This document shows, one piece after another, positions 45,064 to 55,260 of a DNA stretch of 64,000 bases (positions are counted from its first letter, which is position 1; every line of letters begins with the position of its first letter). The position numbers and the translations under genes were made by a program. The DNA is taken from contig NC_090245.1 in assembly GCF_037325665.1 (NCBI RefSeq), positions 102,284,355-102,348,354 of the forward strand, read 5' to 3'. The DNA comes from Littorina saxatilis. Its lineage: Eukaryota; Mollusca; Gastropoda; Littorinimorpha; Littorinidae. Below the pieces are notes generated by a model. It worked only from the letters and a program-made list of their open reading frames with translations. It was not told the origin of the DNA and did no database searches.

Positions 45064-45364
45064 ATGGCACTGATGAGGACGACTCTACTGCTGTCACTCG
45101 TGATGATGTGGTTCATCGCTTCTCCCTGGTCGCGTGTATCCGCCGACAATGAATATCTTGATCATGACTTCGATGAACATGAGCCAGACGATGAAGACTT
45201 TTTTCATGAGGACCATGATCGTGACCATGATGTACATGAACCAGCCGATGAAGACCATTCGCACGAGCAGCGTGACCTTGATCAACAGAAAGCACGCGAT
45301 GAAGACCATTTTCCGGAGGTAAGTTTTTAACTGTTTAGTGTGTGTGTGTGTGTGTGTGTCTGTC

Positions 45365-45396
<32 letters not shown>

Positions 45397-46409
45397 TTTG
45401 TGTGTGTGTGTGTTTGTGTATGTGTGTGTATGTATATATAAACATGTGTGTGTGTGGGGGGGGGGGGTGCGTGCGTATGTGTTTCGGGAGGGGAGTATTT
45501 TGGGGATAGGTTGTTTATCATTTAGATACACAACAAGAAAAGTGTCACTTTCTTACATCAAAAGTAAAATCATAGAACAACGTCTTGTCCTTTGTTCATC
45601 TTGTCTGCACTGAGTATACTATAAAAGCGTATCTGTATGTACTTTCTTGACTAAAACATCCGTGCATCAAAGTATTTGTCTATCTTTTTATTGATTCCTT
45701 GTTTTTGTATGTGTGTAGGTTCCTGATGGGATCATGTTGGAAGACACTGCGGAACCTGTAAGTCTTTAAATATCAATGGTGTTGTCTTCAAAACAAAGAA
45801 AATATAGCGTGTTTCTACGATTACATATAAAAAATAAAAATAAAGTTAACCTTTGTACGGTTTTCGTGTGAAAGTGGGCTGACACAATCACATTAAAATT
45901 GTGTTTATCTGAGTGGTTGGTACAGGACGTGGTCCCTGGTGCTGAGCATTGTTTGTCTGTCTGTATATGTCTGCCTACCTGGGTGAGTGCTTGTGTGTCT
46001 GTCTGTGTGTCTGTCTGTCTATCTGTCAGTCTGTGTGCTAAAGTGGGAATGTTGTTACAGTGAGGGGCACTTTCTTGGCTTCAACTAACTTTTTTTTTGT
46101 ATTATAAATTTTCAATTTTACGTATTTATATACCTTTCCACTAATTCATTTACAGTCCAACCTGCCGAGGCGACCACCTCTCGACCACGACCACTTGTCT
46201 TGTAAGACCATCCTAAAAAATACCTGACGAAATTTTGTTCTATATTCTTCACCTTTCCATAGCGACCACCTGTCAATAACGACCACTTTTCGTCCGTCCC
46301 TTGGAGGGTCTTTATGGACAGGTTCGACTGTATTTTGATTTGGTTTTTTATTTTTTATTTTTTTTAGATTGAAGAAGGAAAACAACGCAATCCGAGGCTG
46401 AGGACCTAA
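45064..46409 (+). CDS. Secreted Asp/Glu/His-rich protein, three exons, family unknown
   Basis: Exons 45064-45318, 45719-45757, 46368-46409; all introns phase 0 with GT/AG junctions; 111 aa. Residues 1-27 form a classic signal peptide (MALMRTTLLLSLVMMWFIAS, cleavage likely after RVSA). The mature chain is extremely acidic with many His and contains two ~20-residue repeats, HEPDDEDFFHEDHDRDHDV and HEPADEDHSHEQRDLDQQ, then ARDEDHFPEV. The end is short and basic (KQRNPRLRT). There are no cysteines. Such a composition suggests metal or Ca2+ binding, for example a shell-matrix, egg or haemolymph protein, but I recognise no family. An upstream in-frame ATG at 45031 lacks a signal-peptide fit. TATTTAT near 44914 may be TATA-like; ATTAAA near 46488 may be the polyadenylation signal. 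Confidence 0.7.
45338..45437. repeat. (GT)n tract just after exon 1 of the acidic-protein gene
   Basis: Interrupted GT starting 20 bases inside intron 1. Confidence 0.9.
46153..46330. mobile_element. MITE type IV (CAGTCSAACCTGYC)
   Basis: TA flanks; CAGTCCAACCTGCCGAGGCG at the left and complement CAGTCGAACCTGTCCATAAA at the right. Internal GCGACCACCTGTC-type repeats. It ends 37 bases before exon 3 of the acidic-protein gene, so it occupies the branch-point region. Confidence 0.8.
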
Positions 46410-46530
46410 TTGTCATAATCAAGCTGACAACGGCGCGAAAACTCAACGTTAAAGGTTCTTGTCTGCATTTTGTCTGCAGAAATCGACATTAAACCATTAA
46501 AATGCTGAGTCTATACTGTGGATTTGCGTT

Positions 46531-46531
<1 letters not shown>

Positions 46532-46617
<86 letters not shown>

Positions 46618-46637
46618 GGTGTGCGTGCGTGCGTGCG
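46532..46637. repeat. (GT)n microsatellite
   Basis: About 80 bp GT then (GTGC)n, downstream of the acidic-protein gene. Confidence 0.9.
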
Positions 46638-46754
46638 TACGTGTGTTTTTTTATTATAATAATTATTTAATATATATATATATATTTTTATTTTTTTAAA
46701 TTTTTTATGAATGTGTAATAGTTATTGTTAGTGTGTGTTCGTGTGCCCCTGACA

Positions 46755-46980
46755 TCATCCAACCACTTCTCTCCCCTGTCATTTATTTCCGTTCCTAGAG
46801 TTCCTTCCCTTTTTTGTGTTTCCCCTCCATATTCTTTTCAAACCTTGTTCGTTCCGTGTTGCGTCTGCTTTTTGTTGCCTTTTGTGTTTGTTTTTTCCTG
46901 ATGAAGCTTAAATAAGCGAAAATTCGTACTGTCTTGTGCTGTTCTTGTATCGGTGAGTACAGATATCTTTTGTTTTCTAA
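46755..46980 (+). mobile_element. Relative of the 191-bp retroposed element at 14678
   Basis: Shares TTTCCCCTCCAT, CCTGATGAAGC, GCGAAAATTCGTACTG and ATCGGTGAGTACAGA in the same order as the minus strand of 14678-14868. It abuts the LINE tail at 47001. Confidence 0.6.
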
Positions 46981-46997
46981 CTTTGTTCATCTCACCA

Positions 46998-47214
46998 CAG
47001 TCAAGTCAAGTCAAGTCAAGTCAAGTTTTATTCCGATAAAACCCCGTGAGGGTACATGGAAAATTAAAAAACACAATAAAAACACATTTCATTCAACACC
47101 AAATAAAAGGAACTAAAACAAAAAGAAATCAGGCTATGTACAGAAAAGGGAGTTGAGGGGTGAGGGAGAGCAAAAACAATACAAGAAACAATTCAACAAT
47201 AATAATAATAAATA

Positions 47215-47254
<40 letters not shown>

Positions 47255-48030
47255 CACACAAAGTAATTACATACATTTCTTTACTATGGGAAATGGGGGG
47301 AAGGGGGAGGGGGGGGTGATGGGTGAGTTAACATAAGGACAAAAATACTATTACAAACAACACAAAACAGATAACGGAGTATAAAGCTAAAAGAGAATTA
47401 AATTTTACTCGCTTCTCAAACAGTCCATGACAAGTGTCATGAACTTTGCGAGTTTTAGCAATAAACTCTTTTTTGTAGTGGAAAAAAGCTCTCTGAATTT
47501 AACTGAATTGGGGCGGGCATAATAATAGCACCGTAACAACTGTTTTCTATAATTGGTAAAAAAAGGACATACAAAAATATAATGGAACTCGTCCCCAAGG
47601 TCACCTGATGAACATTTGTGACAGATTCTGTCTTGTCTGGGAATACTAAGAGTCCTACCTTTTTGTATAGGCAATTTATGATTCAGTGTTCTAAATTTTA
47701 AAACAGCGTTTGCTAAATTAACCGGCAGGATGGACAAGTACTTTTCAAACTCAAAATTCTCTTTATACATTCTATAATTATAATAAAACTCATTGTTATT
47801 TATTTCTGAATGCCAGGTTTGGACAAATTGGTCTTGTAGCCTATTTTTCATCAGTGCTTTGAAAGTATTAAAATAACCACCATCCGTTACATTATCGATA
47901 GTTTGATTGTGCCAAAAATCACTAAAGCCTAACTCATTTAGAACACCATGGACAGAAAGCAAAAATTTTGACTTGTATACACCAGATTCATACATTTTAA
48001 ATAAAAAACGATATGTCACACATGTTGTTT
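46998..48030 (-). mobile_element. 5'-truncated CR1/L2-like LINE with intact 3' reading frame
   Basis: An uninterrupted frame of about 204 codons runs 48019 to 47405 and is a LINE reverse-transcriptase C-terminal region: LRFRTLNHKLPIQKGR-type segment and a zinc-binding C-x2-C-x9-H-x4-C pattern (CHKCSSGDLGDEFHYIFVC). The 3' UTR carries a GAGGGTACATGG-complement block and an (AAT)n run at 47193-47252, and ends CGGAATAAAACTTGACTTGA with five TTGAC units. Endonuclease and polymerase parts are missing. Confidence 0.85.
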
Positions 48031-48546
48031 AGATTTTAGAGTCTATTACCTACAAATAACAACAATACACCCCCCCCCCCCCCGCCCCCCCCCCCCCCCC
48101 TTCGATCAGGAAGGACGAAGCCAGGGTAGCCGTTTGAAAAATCATTATAGTATTCCAGCGTAGTAAGATATGCTTATTTGGAAAATGCCGAGGGCAAAAC
48201 TCCTCTCGAATAACTCGTTCGTTTAACAAAAATCGTGGACAGCGCTCCAATACCCAGTGTCAAACTGTTGCTGTGATTGTGTGGGTGTGGCTGTCAGCAA
48301 AGTGACATGAATTTGATTGGTCGATATTTATACTTATAGGCAAAGCACATGGTCTCTGCACATGGAAAACGAAACATTGGAAGTGTTATTCAAACTTCCC
48401 AAAAATAAAAGTTTTTACATATATTTTGTTTTTTATAACTTTTCCCCCATGGTTCATTCATCATCTGACATAACTTTTTAGCGAAATTTAACCATAAGAT
48501 TATTGAGAAAAAAAAGCAAAAATGTAGACGACCACCTTTAAAGGTG
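48031..48546. other. Unassigned; C30 homopolymer
   Basis: A C tract interrupted by one G at 48070-48101. No gene seen. Confidence 0.4.
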
Positions 48547-50191
48547 TGGGAAGGTCGGGTGGAAGGAAAAGGATATATAGCACAGGCAGAGGAGCATACA
48601 ATTAAGACACCGAAGACAGAGGTTGCTTTAACTTATCTTTTATTAAAGGAAATGTAACTAAAAATAACCACTCAGGTAGCTTATCTAAATCAGAAATATT
48701 CCAAAACAGTTTAGCTAAATCTGGTAGCAACCAGAGACAATGCTATAAGTTATAATTTAGAAACAATGAACAGAACTCTAATATAGACCAGAACTAGAAA
48801 TTATGAATCCTGGTATTTACCAGTACCAGAATCAGCTAGAAACAATAATTATAATAGAACCAGAAACAATATATGTAGGTAAGACCAGAAACAATATAGG
48901 GCCTATGCCAGAAATAGTGTTATTAGGTAATTATTCTGGTAGCAACCAGAAAGCAGTGAAAAAAAGGTTATTATTCTGGTAGCAACCAGAAAGCAGTGTA
49001 GGGCCTAAAGAAGAAGGCAAGATTCTCCTCAGTGAGCACACTTGAAACGTAAACACAAAATCTGCTGCTGACGCCTAAGTCGCGAAACACAAACCCAGTT
49101 ATCGGAATTAAAAACCACGAGTCGACCGCTTACAAACTTCGCGTCAAACTACACAGCTAGACCGGTTCACGACAAATTTGGGCAGAGCTTCGACACGTTC
49201 ACGGCAACAACACAATAGGAGCACCACACAGCTCGCTCAGTATCACTAATCGCGTTTGCTGATCTAGCCTAATGCTCACCCTTTTAAAGACAGTGGTCAC
49301 TCCGACTCCCTGTGGCGATAAGCCAATAGGGAGGCTACCCGGTCTAAGCCAACGGGGGGTGTTGTACTTAAAATTCCTGCCCAATGATAGGGATCGTTAA
49401 AGATGCAGAGAGGCCTGTCTGTGTTACACACAGAATAAGGCTTATTACAAGCAGTTACAAAGCTGATACATAATACTCAAATACAAGCTAAACGGGGAAA
49501 GTTATGAACCTAAATCTGGGATAAGATAGGTTAGAAATGAATCCGGTTAAGAGTCTACTCTACGATAGTAAACACACTTCTTCGACCGGTTTACAACAAT
49601 AACGTACAGTGCACAACGACAACCAGGTATTATTTAGTCACTCATTAGGCACTGATGGTTAGAGGTTACTCTGCTGCTTCTCACCATTTTAAGTTAGGGA
49701 TTTCCTAGCACAAAGGGCAATATTTAAAGGTAAACCCAATGTAACTAGCACACACACACAGAGGGAATAGCTATAGACAGGGGAGGCAACTGGGTCGGGC
49801 AGGAGATAACACACACAAAGAGACGGGGTACGCCACTTGGCTACAAAGGCATAGTTCTTCCCGTGCAGGCTTTTACATGTGACAAGGTCAACCCTCCACT
49901 TGGAGACACACCCAAACTCAACGGCCTCATTTCTTACTTTACAGAATGGACAGTTTTGATGAATACATTTCTTAGCCTTCACTGGTGGCTTTTTGAAGAA
50001 ATTAATTTATACAAACAATTCCCTCTCTGCAGAAAGCAGTCAGGGAGTGGATTTTTGATATGTGTTGGTATTGTCTTATTCCTTGTTAAAAACCTGTGCA
50101 GATCTGAGGCTTTGAGTAGTTCTCATGGGAAAGGCGGTGCCTTTAATTAAGAAGATATTCACCAACAAGAGCATAATTATGTACTACCACA
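48547..50191 (-). mobile_element. Possible solo LTR (fossil), tentative
   Basis: Read on the minus strand it starts TGTGGTAGTA and ends CCTTCCCACA, with a TTTAAAAG box near 49285 and AATAAAAG about 100 bases from the end, an arrangement typical of LTRs. No matching flanking duplication is visible, so the limits are uncertain. Old and apparently inactive. Confidence 0.3.
48690..49010. repeat. Degenerate CCAGAAAC-type short repeats
   Basis: ACCAGAAACAAT and near variants recur about ten times, including two adjacent TCTGGTAGCAACCAGAAAGC hairpin-forming units at about 48929 and 48974. Confidence 0.6.
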
Positions 50192-50310
50192 AACTCTGAT
50201 CCCTCCTCGATTACACCATGTTCAAAGGTTCTAAAAAATTATATGTATCAGTTGTCATAGCTGTTGAGCCTTTGTCGACTATCAAAAAGACCAAAAAGCA
50301 CTGTACTCAC

Positions 50311-50510
50311 NNNNNNNNNNNNNNNNNNNNNNNNNNNNNNNNNNNNNNNNNNNNNNNNNNNNNNNNNNNNNNNNNNNNNNNNNNNNNNNNNNNNNNNNNN
50401 NNNNNNNNNNNNNNNNNNNNNNNNNNNNNNNNNNNNNNNNNNNNNNNNNNNNNNNNNNNNNNNNNNNNNNNNNNNNNNNNNNNNNNNNNNNNNNNNNNNN
50501 NNNNNNNNNN
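50311..50510. other. Assembly gap (200 N)
   Basis: Exactly 200 N, probably a placeholder of unknown true size. It opens directly into a tandem array. Confidence 0.98.
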
Positions 50511-51591
50511 TTAAGGGGGTTACTTGTGTGTTCAAATCGCTCGTCAGAAACATTACACATTTTGTGCACAGGTTCCTCTAAGCAATATGGACACATCTGT
50601 GCAAAGAAAAAAGGGGGTCGACGTATTAACTTTTTTGTTAGAATTTTTTTACTGGGGGTTGTCAAGTACGATTTTGCGAAAAACACTGCGATTTTTAACA
50701 TGATCCCAACTGACATATTTAGCTCTACAAATAATAAATGAAACATTAGTTTGTGTAGATAAATGAATGGAGAGTATAACTTTATCATAAAACGGTACTT
50801 ATCAACGTGCATTTTCAGAAAATGATCGAGGTTTCTCGAGGGCGTACACATAAAATTATCACTCCTTTAGTAGTAAAAACGTATTTAAAAAAATTCGCGT
50901 GTGAGAAACATTACACATTTTGTGCACAGGTTCCTCTAAGCAATATGGACACATCTGTGCAAAGAAAAAAGGGGGTCGACGTATTAATTTTTTTTTTTAG
51001 AATTTTTTTACCGGGGGTTGTCAAGTACGATTTTGCGAAAAAACACTGCGATTCTTAAGGGGTTACTTGTGTGTTCAAATCGCGTGAAAGAAACATTACA
51101 CATTTTGTGCACAGGTTCCTCTAAGCAATATGGACACATCTGTGCAAAGAAAAAAAAAAGGTTGACGTATTAACTTTTTTTTTAGAATTTTTTTACTGGG
51201 GGTTGTCAAGTACGATTTTGCGAAAAACACTGCGATTCTTAACATGATCCCAACTGACATATTTAGCTCTACAAATAATAAATGAAACATTAGTTTGTGT
51301 AGATAAATGAATGGAGAGTATAACTTTATCATAAAACGGTACTTATCAACGTGCATTTTCAGAAAATGATCGAGGTTTCTCGAGGGCGAACACATAAAAA
51401 TATCACTCCTTTAGTAGTAAAAACGTATTTAAAAAAATTCGCTCGTCAGAACATAACTAAACTTGAACACAGCTAAGTTCACTGTATACAGATACAATAC
51501 CTGTAAACAAAATAAGTTGTTGTCGTATTGTCTGCTTCACAATTATTCCCGTACCAACCCCACCCCCATATCTTGACTGACAAAAATGATA
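50511..51591. repeat. Tandem array beside the gap
   Basis: The phrase GAAACATTACACATTTTGTG begins units near 50546, 50905 and 51092; the first and third are about 360 bp with CATGATCCCAACTGACATAT and the middle one is about 190 bp. ORFs in different units are near-identical repeats, not genes. Confidence 0.85.
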
Positions 51592-52472
51592 AACAAGTCG
51601 CGTAAGGCGAAAATACAATATTTAGTCAAGTAGCTGTCGAACTCACAGAATGAAACTGAACGTAACGCAACGCAGCAAGACCGTATACTCGTAGCATCGT
51701 CACTCCACCGCCCGTGGCAAAGGCAGTGCACGTGGAATTGACAAGAAGAGCGGGGTATTCGTTGCGCTGAGAAGGATAGCACGCTTTTCTGTACCTCTCT
51801 TCGTTTTAACTTTCTGAGCGTGTTTTTAATCCAAACATATCATATCTATATATTTTTGGAATCAGGAACCGACAAGGAATAAGATGAAAGTGTTTTTAAA
51901 TTGATTTGGAAAAAAACATTTGATAATAATTTTTATATATTTAATTTTCAGAGCTTGTTTTTAATCCGAATATAACATATTTATATGTTTTTGGAATCAG
52001 CAAATGATGGAAAATAAGATAAACGTAAATTTGGATCGTTTTATAAATTTTTATTTTTTTTTACAATTTTCAGATTTTTAATGACCAAAGTCATTAATTA
52101 ATTTTTAAGCCACCAAGCTGAAATGCAATACCGAACCCCGGGCTTCGTCGAAGAGTACTTGACCAAAATTTCAACCAATTTGGTTGAAAAATGAGGGCGT
52201 GACAGTGCCGCCTCAACTTTCACGAAAAGCCGGATATGACGTCATCAAAGACATTTATCAAAAAAATGAAAAAACTGTTCGGGGATTTCATACCCAGGAA
52301 CTCTCATGTCAAATTTCATAAAGATCGGTCCAGTAGTTTAGTCTGAATCGCTCTACACACACACACACACACACGCACGCACGCACACACATACGCACAT
52401 ACACCACGACCCTCGTTTCGATTCCCCCTCGATGTTAAAATATCTAGTCAAAACTTGACTAAATATAAAAAA
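51592..52472 (+). mobile_element. 870-bp interspersed repeat, copy 3
   Basis: Same blocks as copy 1. It is inserted in the composite repeat: the uninterrupted version at about 53335-53370 reads TTGACTGACAAAAATTGATA then ATTTGGGAG, while here the element separates TTGACTGACAAAAATGATA from AATTTGGGAG. This delimits the element on both sides. Confidence 0.9.
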
Positions 52473-52482
52473 GAAATAATTT

Positions 52483-52619
52483 GGGAGTGCTGTTGGTCAG
52501 TTGGTAGAGCGCTGGACTTGTGATACATGAGTTTGAATCTGGGTGAAGGGTTGGGGGTCGGAACATTTGTGTGCAAAGTTTCATGAAGATCTATCCAGTA
52601 AATTTCTATGAATTGCACA

Positions 52620-52683
<64 letters not shown>
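52483..52683 (+). mobile_element. tRNA-like head with RTE-like tail and (AC)n
   Basis: GTTGGTCAGTTGGTAGAGCG and GAGTTTGAATC resemble A and B boxes. It is followed by TTTCATGAAGATCTATCCAG and an AC tract to 52672, then TATA repeats. Degraded parallels at 53366-53480 and 54405-54490 suggest a short SINE family. Confidence 0.5.
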
Positions 52684-52688
<5 letters not shown>

Positions 52689-52689
52689 C

Positions 52690-53350
52690 ACCAGGGTAGA
52701 TCAGTTAGTTTGTAAGGGGGGTGTTTTTAGAATTCAAGAGTGTAAATCGAGGTCGCAGAGCGCCCGAGACTGATCAAGGGGCATACGCCCACCCCCCCCC
52801 CCCCCCCCCCCCACCTCAACACAAGAAAGAACAAAAAGTCGCACGTGAAATCCATTACACATTTTGAGCACATGTTTCTCTAAGCTATATGTCCACAACT
52901 GCAGACAGACAAAAAACTTTGTTTTCTTATTCATTTTTTTTTTATAAGAGTTTTGTCAGTTTTGGGGGGTACCGGGTGGACACATATGACCTTACAGAAA
53001 ACACTGTAATTCGTAACGTCATCCTAACTGACATTTTTATCTTTAGAAAAGATAAATAAAACATTACTTTGTGTAGATAAAAGAATGGAGAGTATCACTT
53101 TATTATAATACGGTACTTATCAATGTGCATGCCGAAAATTATCCAGGATTGGCGAGAGCGTACACATACAATTATCACTCAAAAACGTTGTAACACAAAA
53201 TTGGCTCGACAGATCATAAACGAATTTGAACACAGCTAACTTCACTATATACCGTTGCAATACCTAAGAAAACCAAAAGGTGTTTTCTTATTGCTTACTC
53301 CACAATTATACCCGCACCACCCCCACCCCCATATCTTGACTGACAAAAAT
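52690..53350 (+). repeat. Composite repeat, diverged unit 2
   Basis: Matches the array at 50511 (ATTACACATTTTGAGCACAT, GTGTAGATAAAAGAATGGAG, ACGGTACTTATCAATGTGCAT) and ends with the same CACCCCCATATCTTGACTGA. A C25 tract at 52788. Confidence 0.75.
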
Positions 53351-53365
53351 TGATAAAAACATTCA

Positions 53366-53490
53366 TTTGGGAGCCCAGTAGGTCAGGCGGTAGGGAGAAG
53401 TGTGGGTACTGTGTGCAGAGTTTCATAAAAATCTGTATAGTAGTTTTCTCTGAATCGCAATACAAACACATACACCCAAACACTTGGTGC
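53366..53490 (+). mobile_element. Degraded tRNA-RTE SINE
   Basis: GGTCAGGCGGTAGG head remnant, then TTTCATAAAAATCTGTATAG and TTCTCTGAATCGC with a broken AC tail. Confidence 0.45.
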
Positions 53491-53517
53491 CTTTAGTGCA
53501 CCGATACCCCCTGCCAA

Positions 53518-53589
53518 CCCCCCCCCCCCTTCCCTCCCCCAGATCCAATACCACCCCCCTCCTCCACCACCCGCCCACCCCAGTAATCA

Positions 53590-53629
<40 letters not shown>

Positions 53630-53710
53630 AACCAACCCCTCATAGCGATAAGAATAAGTACACATTCAATAACTATATTTCTGACTATTTACAATTGGAA
53701 TACATGCATA

Positions 53711-53771
<61 letters not shown>

Positions 53772-53772
53772 A
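53518..53772. repeat. C tracts, (AC)n and (CT)n
   Basis: C runs around 53518-53590, AC at 53594-53625 and CT at 53711-53770. Confidence 0.85.
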
Positions 53773-54318
53773 AATATGATTTTGAAGCGCATTACATAAA
53801 GTCGGTATCTGATATCTAAAGTGTTTCGCTATGTTTTCGTCCTGATCTTTAGGATCCGGAGGATTATTTTCTGTTGATGATCTAAGGTAACGGAATTGTT
53901 CTTGCATTTTGAGGGAATTTGACAGGTATCGGGGTGTGTGGGGGTGGGGGGGATTTGGTGTGGGGTAAATTATCAAAAGGCTTGCACCCTAACACAGCTG
54001 ACTTGTAATCTAGCCTGAACTACGAAAGCAGCCACACGCATACTCATAGAGGCACGCATGTTTGTGTGACGGTTTGCACGAATAAACATTGAAAATTAGT
54101 TTTGAGTTTTGATAAAAACAAACGACATTTCCTTTTAGCACACAGGTGCTCAGCAAATGTGTATTGAAACTCGTTCAATTATCCCAAAATGTCATAACGT
54201 TTGGCAATATAATTATTTAACAACAACAAAAAGACTACCGGATTCCGTACATAAAAAAGTCAGGGGCTGTAACAACAATTCGCGGCATTGGACTGTTATA
54301 ATGCATCACGTTACCTCA

Positions 54319-54405
54319 AACTTCGTCTCAAGTTGGAAATGTCCCCCTTGTCCAAAACCCCGCTCCTACCATCCACAACAGGGAGGACATTTCCAACTGG
54401 AGACA
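54319..54405. repeat. Small foldback around GTTGGAAATGTCC
   Basis: CAAGTTGGAAATGTCC at the left and GGACATTTCCAACTGG at the right form a 15-bp stem around a loop of about 50 bases. Confidence 0.6.
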
Positions 54406-54494
54406 GAGTTTCATGAAGATATGTCCAGTAGGTGTCTCTGAATCGCACTACAATCACACAAACACACAGACAGACATACGCACATACACACGAC

Positions 54495-54690
54495 ACACAT
54501 GGGTGAATCAGTTACTTTGTAAAAGGGGTGTACTTTGAATTCAAAAGTCTAAATTGAGGACGCGAAGCGACTTAGGCTAATCATAAGAATGCGCCCCCCC
54601 CCCCCCCCCTCCCCGAAAAAATAATCTGTCGTGAGATACATTACACATTTTGTGCACAGGTTCCTGTTAGCAATGTGTACACAGGTTGGG
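54495..54690 (+). repeat. Composite repeat, partial unit 3
   Basis: GAATCAGTTACTTTGTAAAA and TACATTACACATTTTGTGCA match the start of unit 2, with a C tract between them. Confidence 0.65.
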
Positions 54691-55226
54691 GTTTATAGTA
54701 TCGGTCCTCCCCCCCTTCTCAATTTCCCCCTGTCCGCAAACAGGCATCCTCTGCCTCGGGGTCGCATGGACCCATATCTTCATAGATCAATTGGATATTG
54801 TTAAAAAGGTGTTTGGGGAAAGCTCCTTTGAACGGAATCGAGGTAATAATTCATTTCAAAACCAGGTGTTTTTTGTGGCTAAGTGTCTGTTCTACACGAA
54901 CATTCTATAACTTGTTAATCTGTGTCCGAATAATGAACTGTTAACAAAGTTACTCGTATGAAGGAACTATGAAGCCAAACGCACCAAATGGACACATATT
55001 AACTGTGACACACATACACACACACACACGGCGAACACATAAACAAACAGACAAACAAAGCTTCGCAATGCCGTAATGGACACCCACTCTCACTTAGTAG
55101 ATTCCTTTCTTAAACTATTTATCTGTCACTATTTCTCAAAACTTCGCTTTCTCGCACTCAAGACGACATGCACAGACACAAAGACACACACACGCCCGCC
55201 CGCCGGCACGCACTCACACAACAAAC

Positions 55227-55260
<34 letters not shown>

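Noticed and set aside
46900-46935. Hammerhead ribozyme
   Set aside because: CTGATGA and GCGAAA are in the right order, but the stem between them has an extra unpaired base and stems I and III could not be drawn; left as a weak note under the 191-bp element.
50248-50851. Frames spanning the N gap
   Set aside because: They run through undefined bases and tandem repeats, so have no meaning.
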